A stretch of 64,000 nt of DNA from Chloroflexota bacterium (GCA_026702615.1 JAPPBY010000017.1:62001-126000), one strand, 5' to 3'; positions 38,857 through 48,687 are shown, counted from the first letter of the stretch. The notes: generated by a model from the sequence alone, not told the origin. Made by a program: numbers and translations.

Positions 38857-39842
38857 GCCTCAGCTCCCGACACGGTCACCCGGGGATCAATGAGGAAGTA
38901 GCTGAGGTCCACCGCGAGGTTGACGAAGACGACGGCGCCCACAAGGAGCAGCGTGAAGGTCTGCGTGACGGGGATGTCGCGGATGCGGATGGCCTGCAGA
39001 ATTTCGTTGCCCATGCCCGGGATCGCGAACATCGACTCGAGGACGACGTTGCCGGCAACCAGGGCGGCGATGAGGAATCCGAGGATGGTGACCACGGGGA
39101 TGAGCGCGTTCCGCAGCACGTGGCGGGAAATCACCACCCCGCCGGCGAGGCCCTTGGAGCGCGCCGTGCGCACGTAGTCCTGACGAAGCACCTCCATCAT
39201 GCCGGATCGGAGGAAGCGCATGAGGATGGCCCCCACGGACAGGCCTCCGGCCGCAGCGGGCACGATGAACAACTGGAAACTGGGCCATGGATCTTCCCAG
39301 ATCAGTTGCTGGGACGTGACGCCAATGGTGAGCACTCCATATTTGACCGCGTAGGCCGAAGCGATGGCAGCGGTCAGGAACGCGGGCGCGGCCAGGAAGA
39401 AGATCGCGAAGACGCGCAATCCGGCGTCGGATAAGCCATCGGGTCGAACCGCCGAGAGTACCCCCACAGGCAGCGCCAGCATTACGGCGATGATGAGCGA
39501 CATGAGGCCCAGCTGGAGCGTGTACGGGAGGGCATCGCCCGCGACGCTGTAGGAAGGCCGGTTGTACTGGAAGGACTCCTGCGAGCTTCCGCGCAGGATG
39601 TCATACCAGAAGAGGCCGTATTGCTCGTAGAGGGGCTTGTCAGTACCGAGTTTCGCGCGGAGGTCGGCGAGCTGTTCCTCTCGCTGCTCCTCGCTGCGGG
39701 CAGCCTGGGCGAAGAACTGGTTGGCAAGCTGCTGCTCGGCGTAGTCGCCGGGAAGGACGCGCAGCACGAAAAAGACGAAGGTCAGAACAATCCAGATCGT
39801 GACCAGCGCCAGGAAGAAGCGACGGATGACGTACTCGGTCAT
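38853..39842 (-). CDS. ABC transporter permease (DppB/OppB type)
   Basis: YVIRRFFLALVTIWIVLTFVFFVLRVLPGD, RFLRSGMMEVLRQDYVRTARSKGL. Confidence 0.92.
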   Translation of the reverse strand: MTEYVIRRFFLALVTIWIVLTFVFFVLRVLPGDYAEQQLANQFFAQAARSEEQREEQLADLRAKLGTDKPLYEQYGLFWYDILRGSSQESFQYNRPSYSVAGDALPYTLQLGLMSLIIAVMLALPVGVLSAVRPDGLSDAGLRVFAIFFLAAPAFLTAAIASAYAVKYGVLTIGVTSQQLIWEDPWPSFQLFIVPAAAGGLSVGAILMRFLRSGMMEVLRQDYVRTARSKGLAGGVVISRHVLRNALIPVVTILGFLIAALVAGNVVLESMFAIPGMGNEILQAIRIRDIPVTQTFTLLLVGAVVFVNLAVDLSYFLIDPRVTVSGAEA

Positions 39843-39923
39843 GGAGGGGAAGCCTCGCTCCGAGTTACTCCAGCGCCTCCCCCGCACAGTTGCGAGGGAG
39901 GCGCCGGGCAGTTGGTCGCCAGG

Positions 39924-41777
39924 TCAGGCGGGACGCTGTTTCCCCTGGAAGGTGGGATCGTTCTGGTCGATCCAGAGCTCCTGGCTGATCGTCGTCCCGT
40001 AGGTGATGAAGAACGGCCCCGCACGATTCAGGTAGGGCCACTTCACCCAGCTGGTGAGGCCACCGACCATCTGCAAGTGCCCGGAACCGGCGTCCGTGAG
40101 GGCGAAGCGCTGGGCCTCCTTGATGATCTCCTGGGCCTTCTCGTTGTCGAACTCGGCGAACATGTCGTTGATGTACCCCTCCATGGTTGGAGTGGTGTAC
40201 TTCCAGAAGTTGATGGTGCCACGACCACCATCCTCCGGATGGGCCGAGTAGACCTGCGCGAAGCGGGTGCGCGGGTCGGGGCTGTTCCACTGGTCCCAGC
40301 CACCGAGGTAGCCGACCGACGCCTGACCCGAGTTGTTGTACTCGAGGAGCGACGTGACCGGGATGGCCTGGGCGTTCCACTTCTCCGTGCCGAGGTTCGT
40401 GTTCAGCATGGCGGGGAACCACTCCAGGAGCGGTACGTACTGCGGGAAGTCGACGGTCGTGACGCGGAAGTCCACGTCCTCGTGACCCTCCCCATTCGCC
40501 TGCTCCCAGAGGGCGCGCGCGTCGGCGAGATCCTGGTCCTTGGGCTGGCGATAGCCGGGCGCCTGCGAGAGCTCCTCCTGGGAGAGGGCCCAGGCCTGGA
40601 AGGGCCAGTTGACGGCGGGGTTCGGCCTGCCGAGGCCCTGGAAGTGCTGCTCAGCCACCAGCGCGCGGTCGGTGGCGAGGAACATCGCCATGCGGATGCG
40701 CTCATCGGAGAGGGCGCGGTTTGTCGTGTAGTTGTAGGCGAACTCGAGGTTGTTGTTCGGGTCGCCGATGCGGAAGGCCTCGACCTCGGGGTTGCTGGAC
40801 GCGATTTCGTCCATCACCGCGCGATCGCGGGAGGCGAGCTCGTCGATCTGCTTCTGCTCAAAGGCAAGGCGCTGCGGGTTGATGTCGCCGCCGAGGTTCA
40901 CGAAGAAGAGCTCGTCCACCATCCCGGGGATGGTCCCGTCCTTGCGCAGGAAGTAGTCGTCGTTGCGAACGCCGTGGGCACGCTCCTGCAGCTCGAATTC
41001 GTCGAAGATGAAGGGGCCGGTGCCGAGGACGTTATCAGCGCTGAAAACACCGAACTCGTTGTCATCCTCGAGCTTCTCCCCGATGTCGGGGTAGAGCATG
41101 CCGTTGAACTCGTCCGTCATGTCGCCGAGCCAGGTCACCTGGGGCGAGTTCATCGACACCGTGAAGTTGGTGCCGTCGACGTAGTCAACGTTCTCGATGT
41201 TCTTGTAGATGAGCGGATGACGGAAGAACGTGGTGTCTTCCGTGCCGTCGGCCCGCGTGCTGGTGCGCTGCCGCTCGATGTTCCAGCGGATGTCGTCCAT
41301 CGTGAGGGCGCGGCCGTTGGCGGGGGGTTTGTTGTGGTAGTTCACGTCGTCGCGGATGGTGAAGTTGTAGGTAACTTCGTCCGGCTGCTCGGGGAGGCCC
41401 CTCGCGATCTCGCCGGAGATCACGAAGTTGTCCATGTCCGTGAACTTGAGAAGGTTGTTGTAGGCGTTGCCAGCGGTGTAGGCGATACCTCGATACAGCT
41501 CGCGATGGAGGTCGAGGGTGGTGCCGCTGATGCCGGTGTACTGGCTGAAGAAGCTCCCGTCGACGGGGCCCGCCATTGGGGCTTCGGTTGGAGCCTCGGT
41601 GGGGGCCTCGGTTGGGGCTTCGGTCGGAGCTGCAGTCGCTACAGGCTCGTCATCATCGTCATCGTCGTCGCCGCAACCAACGGCCACGAGCGCACCGGCT
41701 CCGACCGCGCCTGCGGCCGACGCCTTGAGGACGGACCTCCGGCTAAATCGCCTTCGGGCCCAGTAGTTTTCACGCAT
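39924..41777 (-). CDS. ABC transporter substrate-binding lipoprotein (family 5, dipeptide/oligopeptide-type), Tat signal
   Basis: RRRFSRRSVLKASAAGAVGAGALVAVGC, PTEA linker repeats. Confidence 0.92.
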   Translation of the reverse strand: MRENYWARRRFSRRSVLKASAAGAVGAGALVAVGCGDDDDDDDEPVATAAPTEAPTEAPTEAPTEAPMAGPVDGSFFSQYTGISGTTLDLHRELYRGIAYTAGNAYNNLLKFTDMDNFVISGEIARGLPEQPDEVTYNFTIRDDVNYHNKPPANGRALTMDDIRWNIERQRTSTRADGTEDTTFFRHPLIYKNIENVDYVDGTNFTVSMNSPQVTWLGDMTDEFNGMLYPDIGEKLEDDNEFGVFSADNVLGTGPFIFDEFELQERAHGVRNDDYFLRKDGTIPGMVDELFFVNLGGDINPQRLAFEQKQIDELASRDRAVMDEIASSNPEVEAFRIGDPNNNLEFAYNYTTNRALSDERIRMAMFLATDRALVAEQHFQGLGRPNPAVNWPFQAWALSQEELSQAPGYRQPKDQDLADARALWEQANGEGHEDVDFRVTTVDFPQYVPLLEWFPAMLNTNLGTEKWNAQAIPVTSLLEYNNSGQASVGYLGGWDQWNSPDPRTRFAQVYSAHPEDGGRGTINFWKYTTPTMEGYINDMFAEFDNEKAQEIIKEAQRFALTDAGSGHLQMVGGLTSWVKWPYLNRAGPFFITYGTTISQELWIDQNDPTFQGKQRPA

Positions 41778-41817
41778 GCGATTCCCTCCACCGCGGTAGC
41801 GGCGTCCGATTCGCGGG

Positions 41818-41847
41818 AGCATACGGAATGGCCGATCCGCGAGTCAA
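41818..41847 (-). promoter_or_regulatory. Predicted sigma70-type promoter of upstream SBP operon copy A
   Basis: TTGACT-N18-TATGCT on minus strand, conserved in copy B. Confidence 0.6.
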
Positions 41848-41874
41848 CGGCGGAAGGGGCTGGGTTTCGCCGGT

Positions 41875-42843
41875 CTAAGCCCCCCTTAACCGGGGATCGA
41901 GCACGTCCCGGAGGGCATCCCCGAAGATGTTGAAGGCGAGCACGGTGAGGGTGATCGCGCCACCGCCGACCAGGCTCATAACCGGATTCGTATCGAAGAA
42001 CTGCCGCCCCGTATTCACCATCTGGCCCCAGCTCGGGCCGGGAGCGCCGAGATTGAGGAAGGAGAGGCCCGCCTCGGCCAGGATCGAGGACCCGATCGTG
42101 ATGGAGAAGATGACGATGATGGGCGCCATCACGTTGGGCAGGATGTGGCGGAAGATGATGCGTGGTGGCCGCACACCCACCACTCGAGCGGCCTCGATGA
42201 AGACGCTCGTGCGGATGGTGAGGGTGGCCGATCTGACAACGCGGGAAACTCCGAACGCGCCTAAGAAGGAGAGCGCGATGATGACACGGAGCACGGTCGT
42301 CTCCCCCGTCTGCACGAGAAGGAGGAGGAAGAGGAGCCCGGGGATGGCGATCATGGCGTCGACGATGCGCTGGAAGACGAGGTCGATGAGTCCCCCGAAG
42401 TAGCCCGAGATGATTCCGATGAGTGCGCCCAGCACCGTCGAGAGGAAGGCGGCCCCGAACCCGAACTGCATCGACCGCTGGGCGCCGAAGAGCACCCGCG
42501 TGAGGAGGTCCCGCCCGAGGTCATCGGTCCCGAGAGGATGTTCGGGGGACGGGTTCTCAAGCCGCTGGAGGATGGTCGGTTGGAGGGCGTCCTTCTCGAA
42601 GCTTTCGGGGTCGTACTTGGGGTTGTCCTTGAAGAAGACCTCGTCCTTGTCGTAGGGCGTGACATAGGGGCCGAGCACCCCGAGGCCGAGGATGATGATG
42701 CAAAGCACGAGGGCGAAGGCCCCGACTTTCTTCGAAACAAGGAAGTGCCAGAGGGCGCGCAGCACGCGAACCGGCCGGGAGGGTTCCTCCGGACGCTCGA
42801 AACCGGGGAAGGCTTCAGGCGTGAGTTCGGCAACGTCGCTCAC
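41875..42843 (-). CDS. ABC transporter permease (DppC/OppC type), paralog
   Basis: HPLGTDDLGRDLLTRVLFGAQRSMQFG; same DPRLRGA terminus as 37864 gene. Confidence 0.92.
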   Translation of the reverse strand: MSDVAELTPEAFPGFERPEEPSRPVRVLRALWHFLVSKKVGAFALVLCIIILGLGVLGPYVTPYDKDEVFFKDNPKYDPESFEKDALQPTILQRLENPSPEHPLGTDDLGRDLLTRVLFGAQRSMQFGFGAAFLSTVLGALIGIISGYFGGLIDLVFQRIVDAMIAIPGLLFLLLLVQTGETTVLRVIIALSFLGAFGVSRVVRSATLTIRTSVFIEAARVVGVRPPRIIFRHILPNVMAPIIVIFSITIGSSILAEAGLSFLNLGAPGPSWGQMVNTGRQFFDTNPVMSLVGGGAITLTVLAFNIFGDALRDVLDPRLRGA

Positions 42844-43880
42844 GACGATGCTCCTTCCACGGTGACACGCGGGTCGATGATGAAGTAGCTGAGGTCGACC
42901 AGGAGGTTGACCATGACAACGCCACCGACAAGCAGAAGCGTCATGAACTGGGCCAGCGGCACATCGCGGTCGAGGATGGCGCGGAGGAACTGCCGCCCCA
43001 TGCCGGGAATGTTGAACATCTGCTCGAGGATGACGTTCCCGCCGATGAGCGCCGCAGTGAGGAAGCCGAGGATGGTCACGATGGGGATGAGGGCGTTGCG
43101 CAGGACGTGGCGGGAAACGACGACAGACTCGCGCAGGCCCTTGGCGTGGGCAGTGCGGATGTAGTCCTGGCGGAGGACTTCAAGCAGGCCTGAGCGGAGG
43201 AACCGCATCAGGACCGCGCCGGTCGCGAGGCCGCCGGCGAGCGCGGGGATGATGAAGAGCTGGAAGCTCCCCCAGGCATCGTCCCAGACACCGGGGGAAG
43301 AGACTACGTCGATGGTGAGTACGTCGTACTGCACGGCCCAGCCGGAGAGCAGGGCCGCGGTCCAGAACGAAGGTGCAGCCAGGAAGAACACAGCGAAGAC
43401 GCGCAGCCCGCCGTCGAGGAATCCATCGGGACGGATGGCCGAGAAGATGCCCACCGGCACCGCCAGCAGCCCCGCGATGACGATCGCCATGATCCCGAGC
43501 TGGACCGTGTAAGGCAGGGCATCAGCGGTCATATCGACGACGGACTCGCCGGTCTGGAAGGACTTGCCGGGATTGCCGCTGAAGATATCCCCCCAGTACT
43601 TGGCGTACTGAACGGCGATGGGGTCATTAAGCCCGAGGCGCTCGCGGGCAGCCTGCAGGGCACGGTCGACGTTCTCGCTGGCGCCTTCCTCGGCTCCCTG
43701 CGCCTCCTGGGTGGCCTTGTCGGACTGGCCTCGCGCAGTGGCGCCGGAGAAGAACTGGTTCGCCACCTGCTGGGCGGCAAAGTCGCCAGGAAGGACACGC
43801 AACGCCAGGAACACGAACGTCATCACGATCCAGATGACGACGAGGTTCCCGATTAGCCGGCGGATGAGGTAGTTGGTCAC
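42840..43880 (-). CDS. ABC transporter permease (DppB/OppB type), paralog
   Basis: YLIRRLIGNLVVIWIVMTFVFLALRVLPGD, RFLRSGLLEVLRQDYIRTAHAKGL. Confidence 0.92.
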   Translation of the reverse strand: MTNYLIRRLIGNLVVIWIVMTFVFLALRVLPGDFAAQQVANQFFSGATARGQSDKATQEAQGAEEGASENVDRALQAARERLGLNDPIAVQYAKYWGDIFSGNPGKSFQTGESVVDMTADALPYTVQLGIMAIVIAGLLAVPVGIFSAIRPDGFLDGGLRVFAVFFLAAPSFWTAALLSGWAVQYDVLTIDVVSSPGVWDDAWGSFQLFIIPALAGGLATGAVLMRFLRSGLLEVLRQDYIRTAHAKGLRESVVVSRHVLRNALIPIVTILGFLTAALIGGNVILEQMFNIPGMGRQFLRAILDRDVPLAQFMTLLLVGGVVMVNLLVDLSYFIIDPRVTVEGASS

Positions 43881-43955
43881 GCGACTCGCTCCATTGGAGA
43901 TTCCCGCGGAGACGAGCCCTGGAGCGGCTCGCCCCCGCCGGCAAGCATGCGCTCC

Positions 43956-45866
43956 CTAGGTCGGCTTCGATTTCCCCTGGAACGTGGGATCGGTCTGGTC
44001 GATCCAGAGGTTCTGGCTGAGATTGGTGCCCATCTGGATGAAGAACGGTCCGGCGCGATGGACGTAAGGCCACTGGAGAACCTGGACGAGGCCTCCACAG
44101 ACCTGGACGTGGCCCGAACCGGCATCGCCGGGCATGAACCGCTGCGCATCCAGGAGGATCTGCTGGGCTTCCTCCACATCGAACGTGTCGAAAGCCTGCG
44201 TGATGTAATCCTCCATCGTGTCCGTGTGATAGCCGTAGAAGTTGAGGAAGCCGCGCGCGCTGCTCGAGTAGACCGAGGCGAAACGGGTGCGCGGATCGGG
44301 GCTGACCCACTGGTCCCAGCCACCGAGGTAGCCGACCGGATTCTGGCCGGAGACGTTGTACTCGAGGAGGGTCGCGACCGGGATGGCCTCGATGGACCAC
44401 TTATCGGTGCCGAGGTTCTCGTTCATCATCGCCGGCCACCACTCCTTGATGGACTGGTCGGCCAGGTCGACGATGACGGGGGTAAACAGCTCGTCCTCGA
44501 ACTCTTCGGCACCGCCCTGCTCCCAGAGCGCTCGCGCCTCCTTGATGTCGTCGTCCTTCGGCTGGCGGTAGCCGGGCATCTGCAGGAGCTCTTCCTGGGG
44601 AAGGGCCCACGAGGTGAACGGCCAGTTGATGCCAGGGTTGGGGCGAGCCAGCCCCTGGAAAACGATCTGCGCGCTGAGGACGCGGTCCCAGGCCATGTAC
44701 ATGGCCTGCCGAATGGCGGGAACCGCGAGCGCCTCGTTGACGGTCTGGTTGTAGGCAAACTCGAGGTTGTTGTTCGGGTTGCCATACTGGATGAGATTCG
44801 CGTCCGTGGCCTCGTGCACGGCCTCGATGACATCGTTCTGGCGGGTCGAGAACTCATCAACCTGCTTCTGTTCGAAGGCGAGGCGTTGTGGGTTCACGTC
44901 CGTGCCGAGGTCGGTGTGGTACCACTCATCAGCCATGCCCGGGATGGTCCCGTCGAGGCGGAGGAAGTAGTCATCGTTGCGGACGAAACGGCCACGGGTG
45001 AGCGGATCGAACTCTTCGGCGATCCAGGCGCCCGTGCCCACGATAAAGTCCGGCGAGAAGGTTCCGAAGTTGTCCTCGTCCTCGAGGTTGGTAGCAACCT
45101 CGGGATGCATGATGACGTTGAACTCCTCGGCGGCCATGTCGCTCAGCCACGTGACAGCCTTCCTGCCCATCGTCACCGTGAAGGTGGTGTCGTCGATGTA
45201 GTCGACGTTCTCGATGGGGCTGTAGATCTGGCCGCTGCGATAGAAGTTAGGCGCTTCCTCGCCAGTCTGGAGGGTGCCCGCGCGTTGCCGTTCGATGTTC
45301 CAGCGAACATCGTCCATGGTCAGGGCACGGCCGTTGGCGGGGGCCTTGTTGTGCCAGCGCACGTCGTCGCGAATGGTGAAGGTGTAGGTGAGCTCGTCGG
45401 GCTGCTCGGGCAGTCCTCGTGCGATCTCGCCCCCGATGGTGAAGGTTTCGGGGTTCGTGAACTTGATGAGGTTGTTGTAGCAATTGCCAGCGGTGTAGGC
45501 GATGCTGCGATACAGCTCGCGATGCAGGTCGAGGGTAGTTCCGGTAAGGGTGCCGATGGAGCTGTAGAAGCTGCCATCAACCGGGCCCATCGCCCCTGCC
45601 GCCTCGGTGGGGGCCGGCGTGGCCTCCTGGACGGCCTCGCGCTCGGCCTCCTGGGTCGCTGCCGCTTCCGTAGCGGCTTCCGTAGCGGCAGCCTCCGTCG
45701 GCGCAGCAGTAGCCGCCGCCTCGGTAGGCGCCGGGGTCGCGACATCGTCGTCGTCGTCGCCACAGCCGACAGCCACGAGCGCGCCAGCGCCAACGGCACC
45801 TGCAGCAGACGCCTTGAGTACTGCCCTCCGACTAAAGCGCCGTCGGGTCCAGTAGTTCTCCCGCAT
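43956..45866 (-). CDS. ABC transporter substrate-binding lipoprotein (family 5), Tat signal, paralog
   Basis: MRENYWTRRRFSRRAVLKASAAGAVGAGALVAVGCGDDDDD. Confidence 0.92.
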   Translation of the reverse strand: MRENYWTRRRFSRRAVLKASAAGAVGAGALVAVGCGDDDDDVATPAPTEAAATAAPTEAAATEAATEAAATQEAEREAVQEATPAPTEAAGAMGPVDGSFYSSIGTLTGTTLDLHRELYRSIAYTAGNCYNNLIKFTNPETFTIGGEIARGLPEQPDELTYTFTIRDDVRWHNKAPANGRALTMDDVRWNIERQRAGTLQTGEEAPNFYRSGQIYSPIENVDYIDDTTFTVTMGRKAVTWLSDMAAEEFNVIMHPEVATNLEDEDNFGTFSPDFIVGTGAWIAEEFDPLTRGRFVRNDDYFLRLDGTIPGMADEWYHTDLGTDVNPQRLAFEQKQVDEFSTRQNDVIEAVHEATDANLIQYGNPNNNLEFAYNQTVNEALAVPAIRQAMYMAWDRVLSAQIVFQGLARPNPGINWPFTSWALPQEELLQMPGYRQPKDDDIKEARALWEQGGAEEFEDELFTPVIVDLADQSIKEWWPAMMNENLGTDKWSIEAIPVATLLEYNVSGQNPVGYLGGWDQWVSPDPRTRFASVYSSSARGFLNFYGYHTDTMEDYITQAFDTFDVEEAQQILLDAQRFMPGDAGSGHVQVCGGLVQVLQWPYVHRAGPFFIQMGTNLSQNLWIDQTDPTFQGKSKPT

Positions 45867-45909
45867 AGCAATCACCCTCCGTCATTCCTACCATCCTCGT
45901 AATCCGATG

Positions 45910-45939
45910 AGGATACGGAATGGGCGATCCGCGAGTCAA
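45910..45939 (-). promoter_or_regulatory. Predicted sigma70-type promoter of SBP operon copy B
   Basis: TTGACT-N18-TATCCT; 26/27 identical block to 41821..41847. Confidence 0.6.
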
Positions 45940-46068
45940 TGACATACCGAGCCACTATGTATTTCAGGAAGTCATGAGCGGGCCAGTCGCCTCCTCCTCC
46001 CTTACCTGGCCAAGTGGCGAGCGACGGGCCAGCGCCCTAGGCTGGAGGGAGACCGCAGGAGGAAGCCC

Positions 46069-46509
46069 ATGCGCGAGCAGCCCAGCGAGAAGTCCACGAA
46101 GAAGATGTGGAACTACGCAGAGAAATTCGCGAACAAGTCGGGCACGCATCTGCACCCCGATCGCTCGATCACGGAGGCCGTGGTGCTGGGGCTGGCGGAC
46201 AACGTCGACCAGTACGGGAGGCCCATCTGTCCCTGCAACTTCTACCCCGAGAAGGACGAGGACGGGAACTGGCCAGAGGGGCTCTACCTGCCGCGGGAGG
46301 AGGAGGCGAAGCGTCGCGACTGGATCTGCGCCTGCGACGAGATGCAGAAGTTCAAGTACTGCCACTGCCTGCTGTTCGTAAACGAAGAGGGGCTTCCGAT
46401 CACGGAGCACCTGCCGGAGGACCATGAAGGCCGGGAGATCTACGGCCTCGTTGAGGATCCGACGCCCGACAAGGGGCGAGCCCTGGGCCGGGTACTCGAG
46501 GACCGCTAG
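46069..46509 (+). CDS. Ferredoxin-thioredoxin reductase catalytic (beta) subunit-like protein
   Basis: CPCNFYP...CACDEMQKFKYCHCLLFV cysteine pattern. Confidence 0.87.
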   Translation: MREQPSEKSTKKMWNYAEKFANKSGTHLHPDRSITEAVVLGLADNVDQYGRPICPCNFYPEKDEDGNWPEGLYLPREEEAKRRDWICACDEMQKFKYCHCLLFVNEEGLPITEHLPEDHEGREIYGLVEDPTPDKGRALGRVLEDR

Positions 46510-46955
46510 CCGCGCCGCTCATCTGTCACGGGGTCGTACACGCGTATCCCGTCAAAGCGGATGAAGTCCGTATCGTGCGTCCAGATGGTCTCGACGCCGT
46601 GCTGGCGCATGAGCGACACGAGATGGGCGTCGTGGATGAGCTTGCCGTGAGCATCGTGGCGGAGGGCCAGGTCGCGGAGCGTTGACCATCCATCGGCGCC
46701 GTCGCTCTCGAACCGCACATGGTCGAGCGCGAGCACCTGATCAATGCTGCCGAGAGCTTGCGCGACGGAGACCGGCCGCGACAGCAGAGTGCGGTGGGTG
46801 ACGTTGCGGAGGTAGGCAAGCACGGCTGGCGCGAACAGTACGACCCGCTCTGAGCCGTTCCACGCGCCGGCGAGAGCCGACCGGGCGGCTTCGTGCTCGG
46901 GCGCATCGGCGTTCGCCTCGTAGATCAGGATGTTCGCGTCGATGGTGAAGGTCAC
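46506..46955 (-). CDS. vapC: PIN-domain toxin VapC-like
   Basis: TIDANILIYEAN, LIHDAHLVSL, THDTDFIRF. Confidence 0.87.
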   Translation of the reverse strand: MTFTIDANILIYEANADAPEHEAARSALAGAWNGSERVVLFAPAVLAYLRNVTHRTLLSRPVSVAQALGSIDQVLALDHVRFESDGADGWSTLRDLALRHDAHGKLIHDAHLVSLMRQHGVETIWTHDTDFIRFDGIRVYDPVTDERRG

Positions 46956-47263
46956 GCGGACCGCGGCTCTTGACGGTGCTGGGACTCGCGGTGGCCGGAG
47001 CCGAGGTCATGGTCAAGATCCTCCTGGAAGAGGAACTCCTTGACGGCTGCCCAGTCGCTCAGATCGACTCCTGCGGGGCCGATCGTGCCCAGGTGCCAGG
47101 CGGGCCGCTCGAATGGCTCCGCATCCGGTGGCTTCGCTGCTTCCTTCTTCAGCCCCGTTGCGAGCAGGTAGCTGGCAGCCTCGCTGAGGCTGATCCCCTT
47201 CTCAGCGGCGTACTCGCACAGCTCCCGGTGGATGTGAAGGTCAATGTTGAGCGTGGTGCGCAT
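46952..47263 (-). CDS. vapB: VapB-like antitoxin
   Basis: RTTLNIDLHIHRELCEYAAEKGISLSEAASYLL; 4-bp overlap with PIN gene. Confidence 0.83.
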   Translation of the reverse strand: MRTTLNIDLHIHRELCEYAAEKGISLSEAASYLLATGLKKEAAKPPDAEPFERPAWHLGTIGPAGVDLSDWAAVKEFLFQEDLDHDLGSGHRESQHRQEPRSA

Positions 47264-47293
47264 GATGCGTTGATGCTAGCACAACACGCATCA
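47263..47293. promoter_or_regulatory. Imperfect palindrome at vapB start (candidate TA operator)
   Basis: TGATGCGttgatgctagcacaacaCGCATCA centred on GCTAGC. Confidence 0.6.
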
Positions 47294-47320
47294 GCGCATC
47301 ACTAGTGCGAAGCCGGTACG

Positions 47321-48580
47321 TCAGGCGGCGCCGGCGGCGGCTACGGCCTTCTCGGCGGCCTCCCCGAGGCTCTCGGCGCGGATGACGTCGAGGCCGGCCT
47401 CAGCCAGCAGGGCTTCGCCCTCGGCGAGGTTCGTGCCGACGAGCCGCATCACGACGGGAACGTCGAGGCCAAGCTCTTTCTCAGCGTCGATGACGCCCTG
47501 GGCGATGATGTCGACGCGCGCCATGCCGCCGAAGATGTTCACGAGGATTGCCTTCACGGAAGGGTCTTCGCTGATCACGCGGATGGCGTTCACGACGCGG
47601 GCGGGGTCGTTCACGGTGCCGATATCGAGGAAGTTGGCGGGTTCGCCGCCGGCGAACTTGATCGTGTCCATGGTGGCCATGGCAAGGCCGGCTCCGTTGA
47701 CGATGCAGCCGATGTTGCCGTCGAGCTTGATGAAGTTCGCGACACCGAGCTCGTCGGCGAGAACCTCAAGGCGGTCCTCCTCGTCCTTGTCGCGCAGTTC
47801 GGACAGGTCCTGGTGGCGGTAGAGGGCGTTGTCGTCGATGGTGAACTTGGCATCGAGGGCGAGGACGCGGCCCTCCTCGGTAACGACGAGGGGGTTGATC
47901 TCGGCGAGGCTGGCGTCGCTCTCGACGGCGGCCTGATAGAGGCTGCCGACGAGCTTGTTGAGCGCGGCCGCCTGGTCGCCTACGAGCCCGAGGCGCGCCG
48001 CGAGGGTGCGGCCGACGTAGGGCTCGTAGCCGGAGGCGGCGTTGACGGGGATGCGAACGATGGCGTCGGGGTCGTTGGCGGCAACGACTTCGATCTCCTG
48101 GCCGCCCTCGGTGGAGGCCATGATGAGGGGGGCAGCCTGGGCGCCGTCGATGATGATGGCGAGGTAGAGCTCGCGGGCGACGGCCGACTGCTCCTCGACG
48201 AGCACATTCTTGACGAGCTTGCCTTCGGGGCCGGTCTGGATGGAGACGAGGTGCTTGCCGAGAATGTTGGCGGCTTCCTGCTCGGCCTCCGCAGCGGTGC
48301 TCGCGAGGCGCACGCCTCCAACGCGGTCGCCACTGACCTGACCCTCGTTGTCGCCGGGGCTGGTCGTGAGGCGCTCATACATGGCCGCGGTCTCGTTCTC
48401 GGAGACGAGGCGTCCCTTGCCGCGCCCACCGGCGTGGATCTGGGCCTTGACGACGACCTTGCCGCCGAGCTCTTCGGCGATGGCACGGGCTTCCGCGGGG
48501 GTGGCTGCAACACGGCCGCCGGGGACCTCGACGCCGTACTTCGCGAAGAGCGCCTTCGCCTGGTACTCGTGAACCTTCAT
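47321..48580 (-). CDS. sucC: Succinyl-CoA synthetase beta subunit-like (ADP-forming)
   Basis: MKVHEYQAKALFAKYGVEVPGGRVA, AQIHAGGRGKG, VNIFGGMARVDIIAQGV. Confidence 0.9.
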   Translation of the reverse strand: MKVHEYQAKALFAKYGVEVPGGRVAATPAEARAIAEELGGKVVVKAQIHAGGRGKGRLVSENETAAMYERLTTSPGDNEGQVSGDRVGGVRLASTAAEAEQEAANILGKHLVSIQTGPEGKLVKNVLVEEQSAVARELYLAIIIDGAQAAPLIMASTEGGQEIEVVAANDPDAIVRIPVNAASGYEPYVGRTLAARLGLVGDQAAALNKLVGSLYQAAVESDASLAEINPLVVTEEGRVLALDAKFTIDDNALYRHQDLSELRDKDEEDRLEVLADELGVANFIKLDGNIGCIVNGAGLAMATMDTIKFAGGEPANFLDIGTVNDPARVVNAIRVISEDPSVKAILVNIFGGMARVDIIAQGVIDAEKELGLDVPVVMRLVGTNLAEGEALLAEAGLDVIRAESLGEAAEKAVAAAGAA

Positions 48581-48687
48581 CGTTCCTCCGGGGCGGCCGC
48601 GAGCGCCGTTCAGGGGCGGGCCGCATCCCCGCGCGCCAGCCTACCGGCGCCCGCTCACACGGGAAACTCCGGAGCGGGCGGAGACGT

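Noticed and set aside
41577-41640. Short tandem repeats (PTEA x4) in the SBP gene as a possible VNTR locus
   Set aside because: Ordinary Pro/Thr/Ala-rich lipoprotein linker; a different low-complexity linker is in the paralog.
39621-41933. 770-aa plus-strand ORF opposite the first SBP operon (and a similar 651-aa ORF at 43947-45902)
   Set aside because: Both are shadows of paralogous SBP genes, which explains their mutual similarity.
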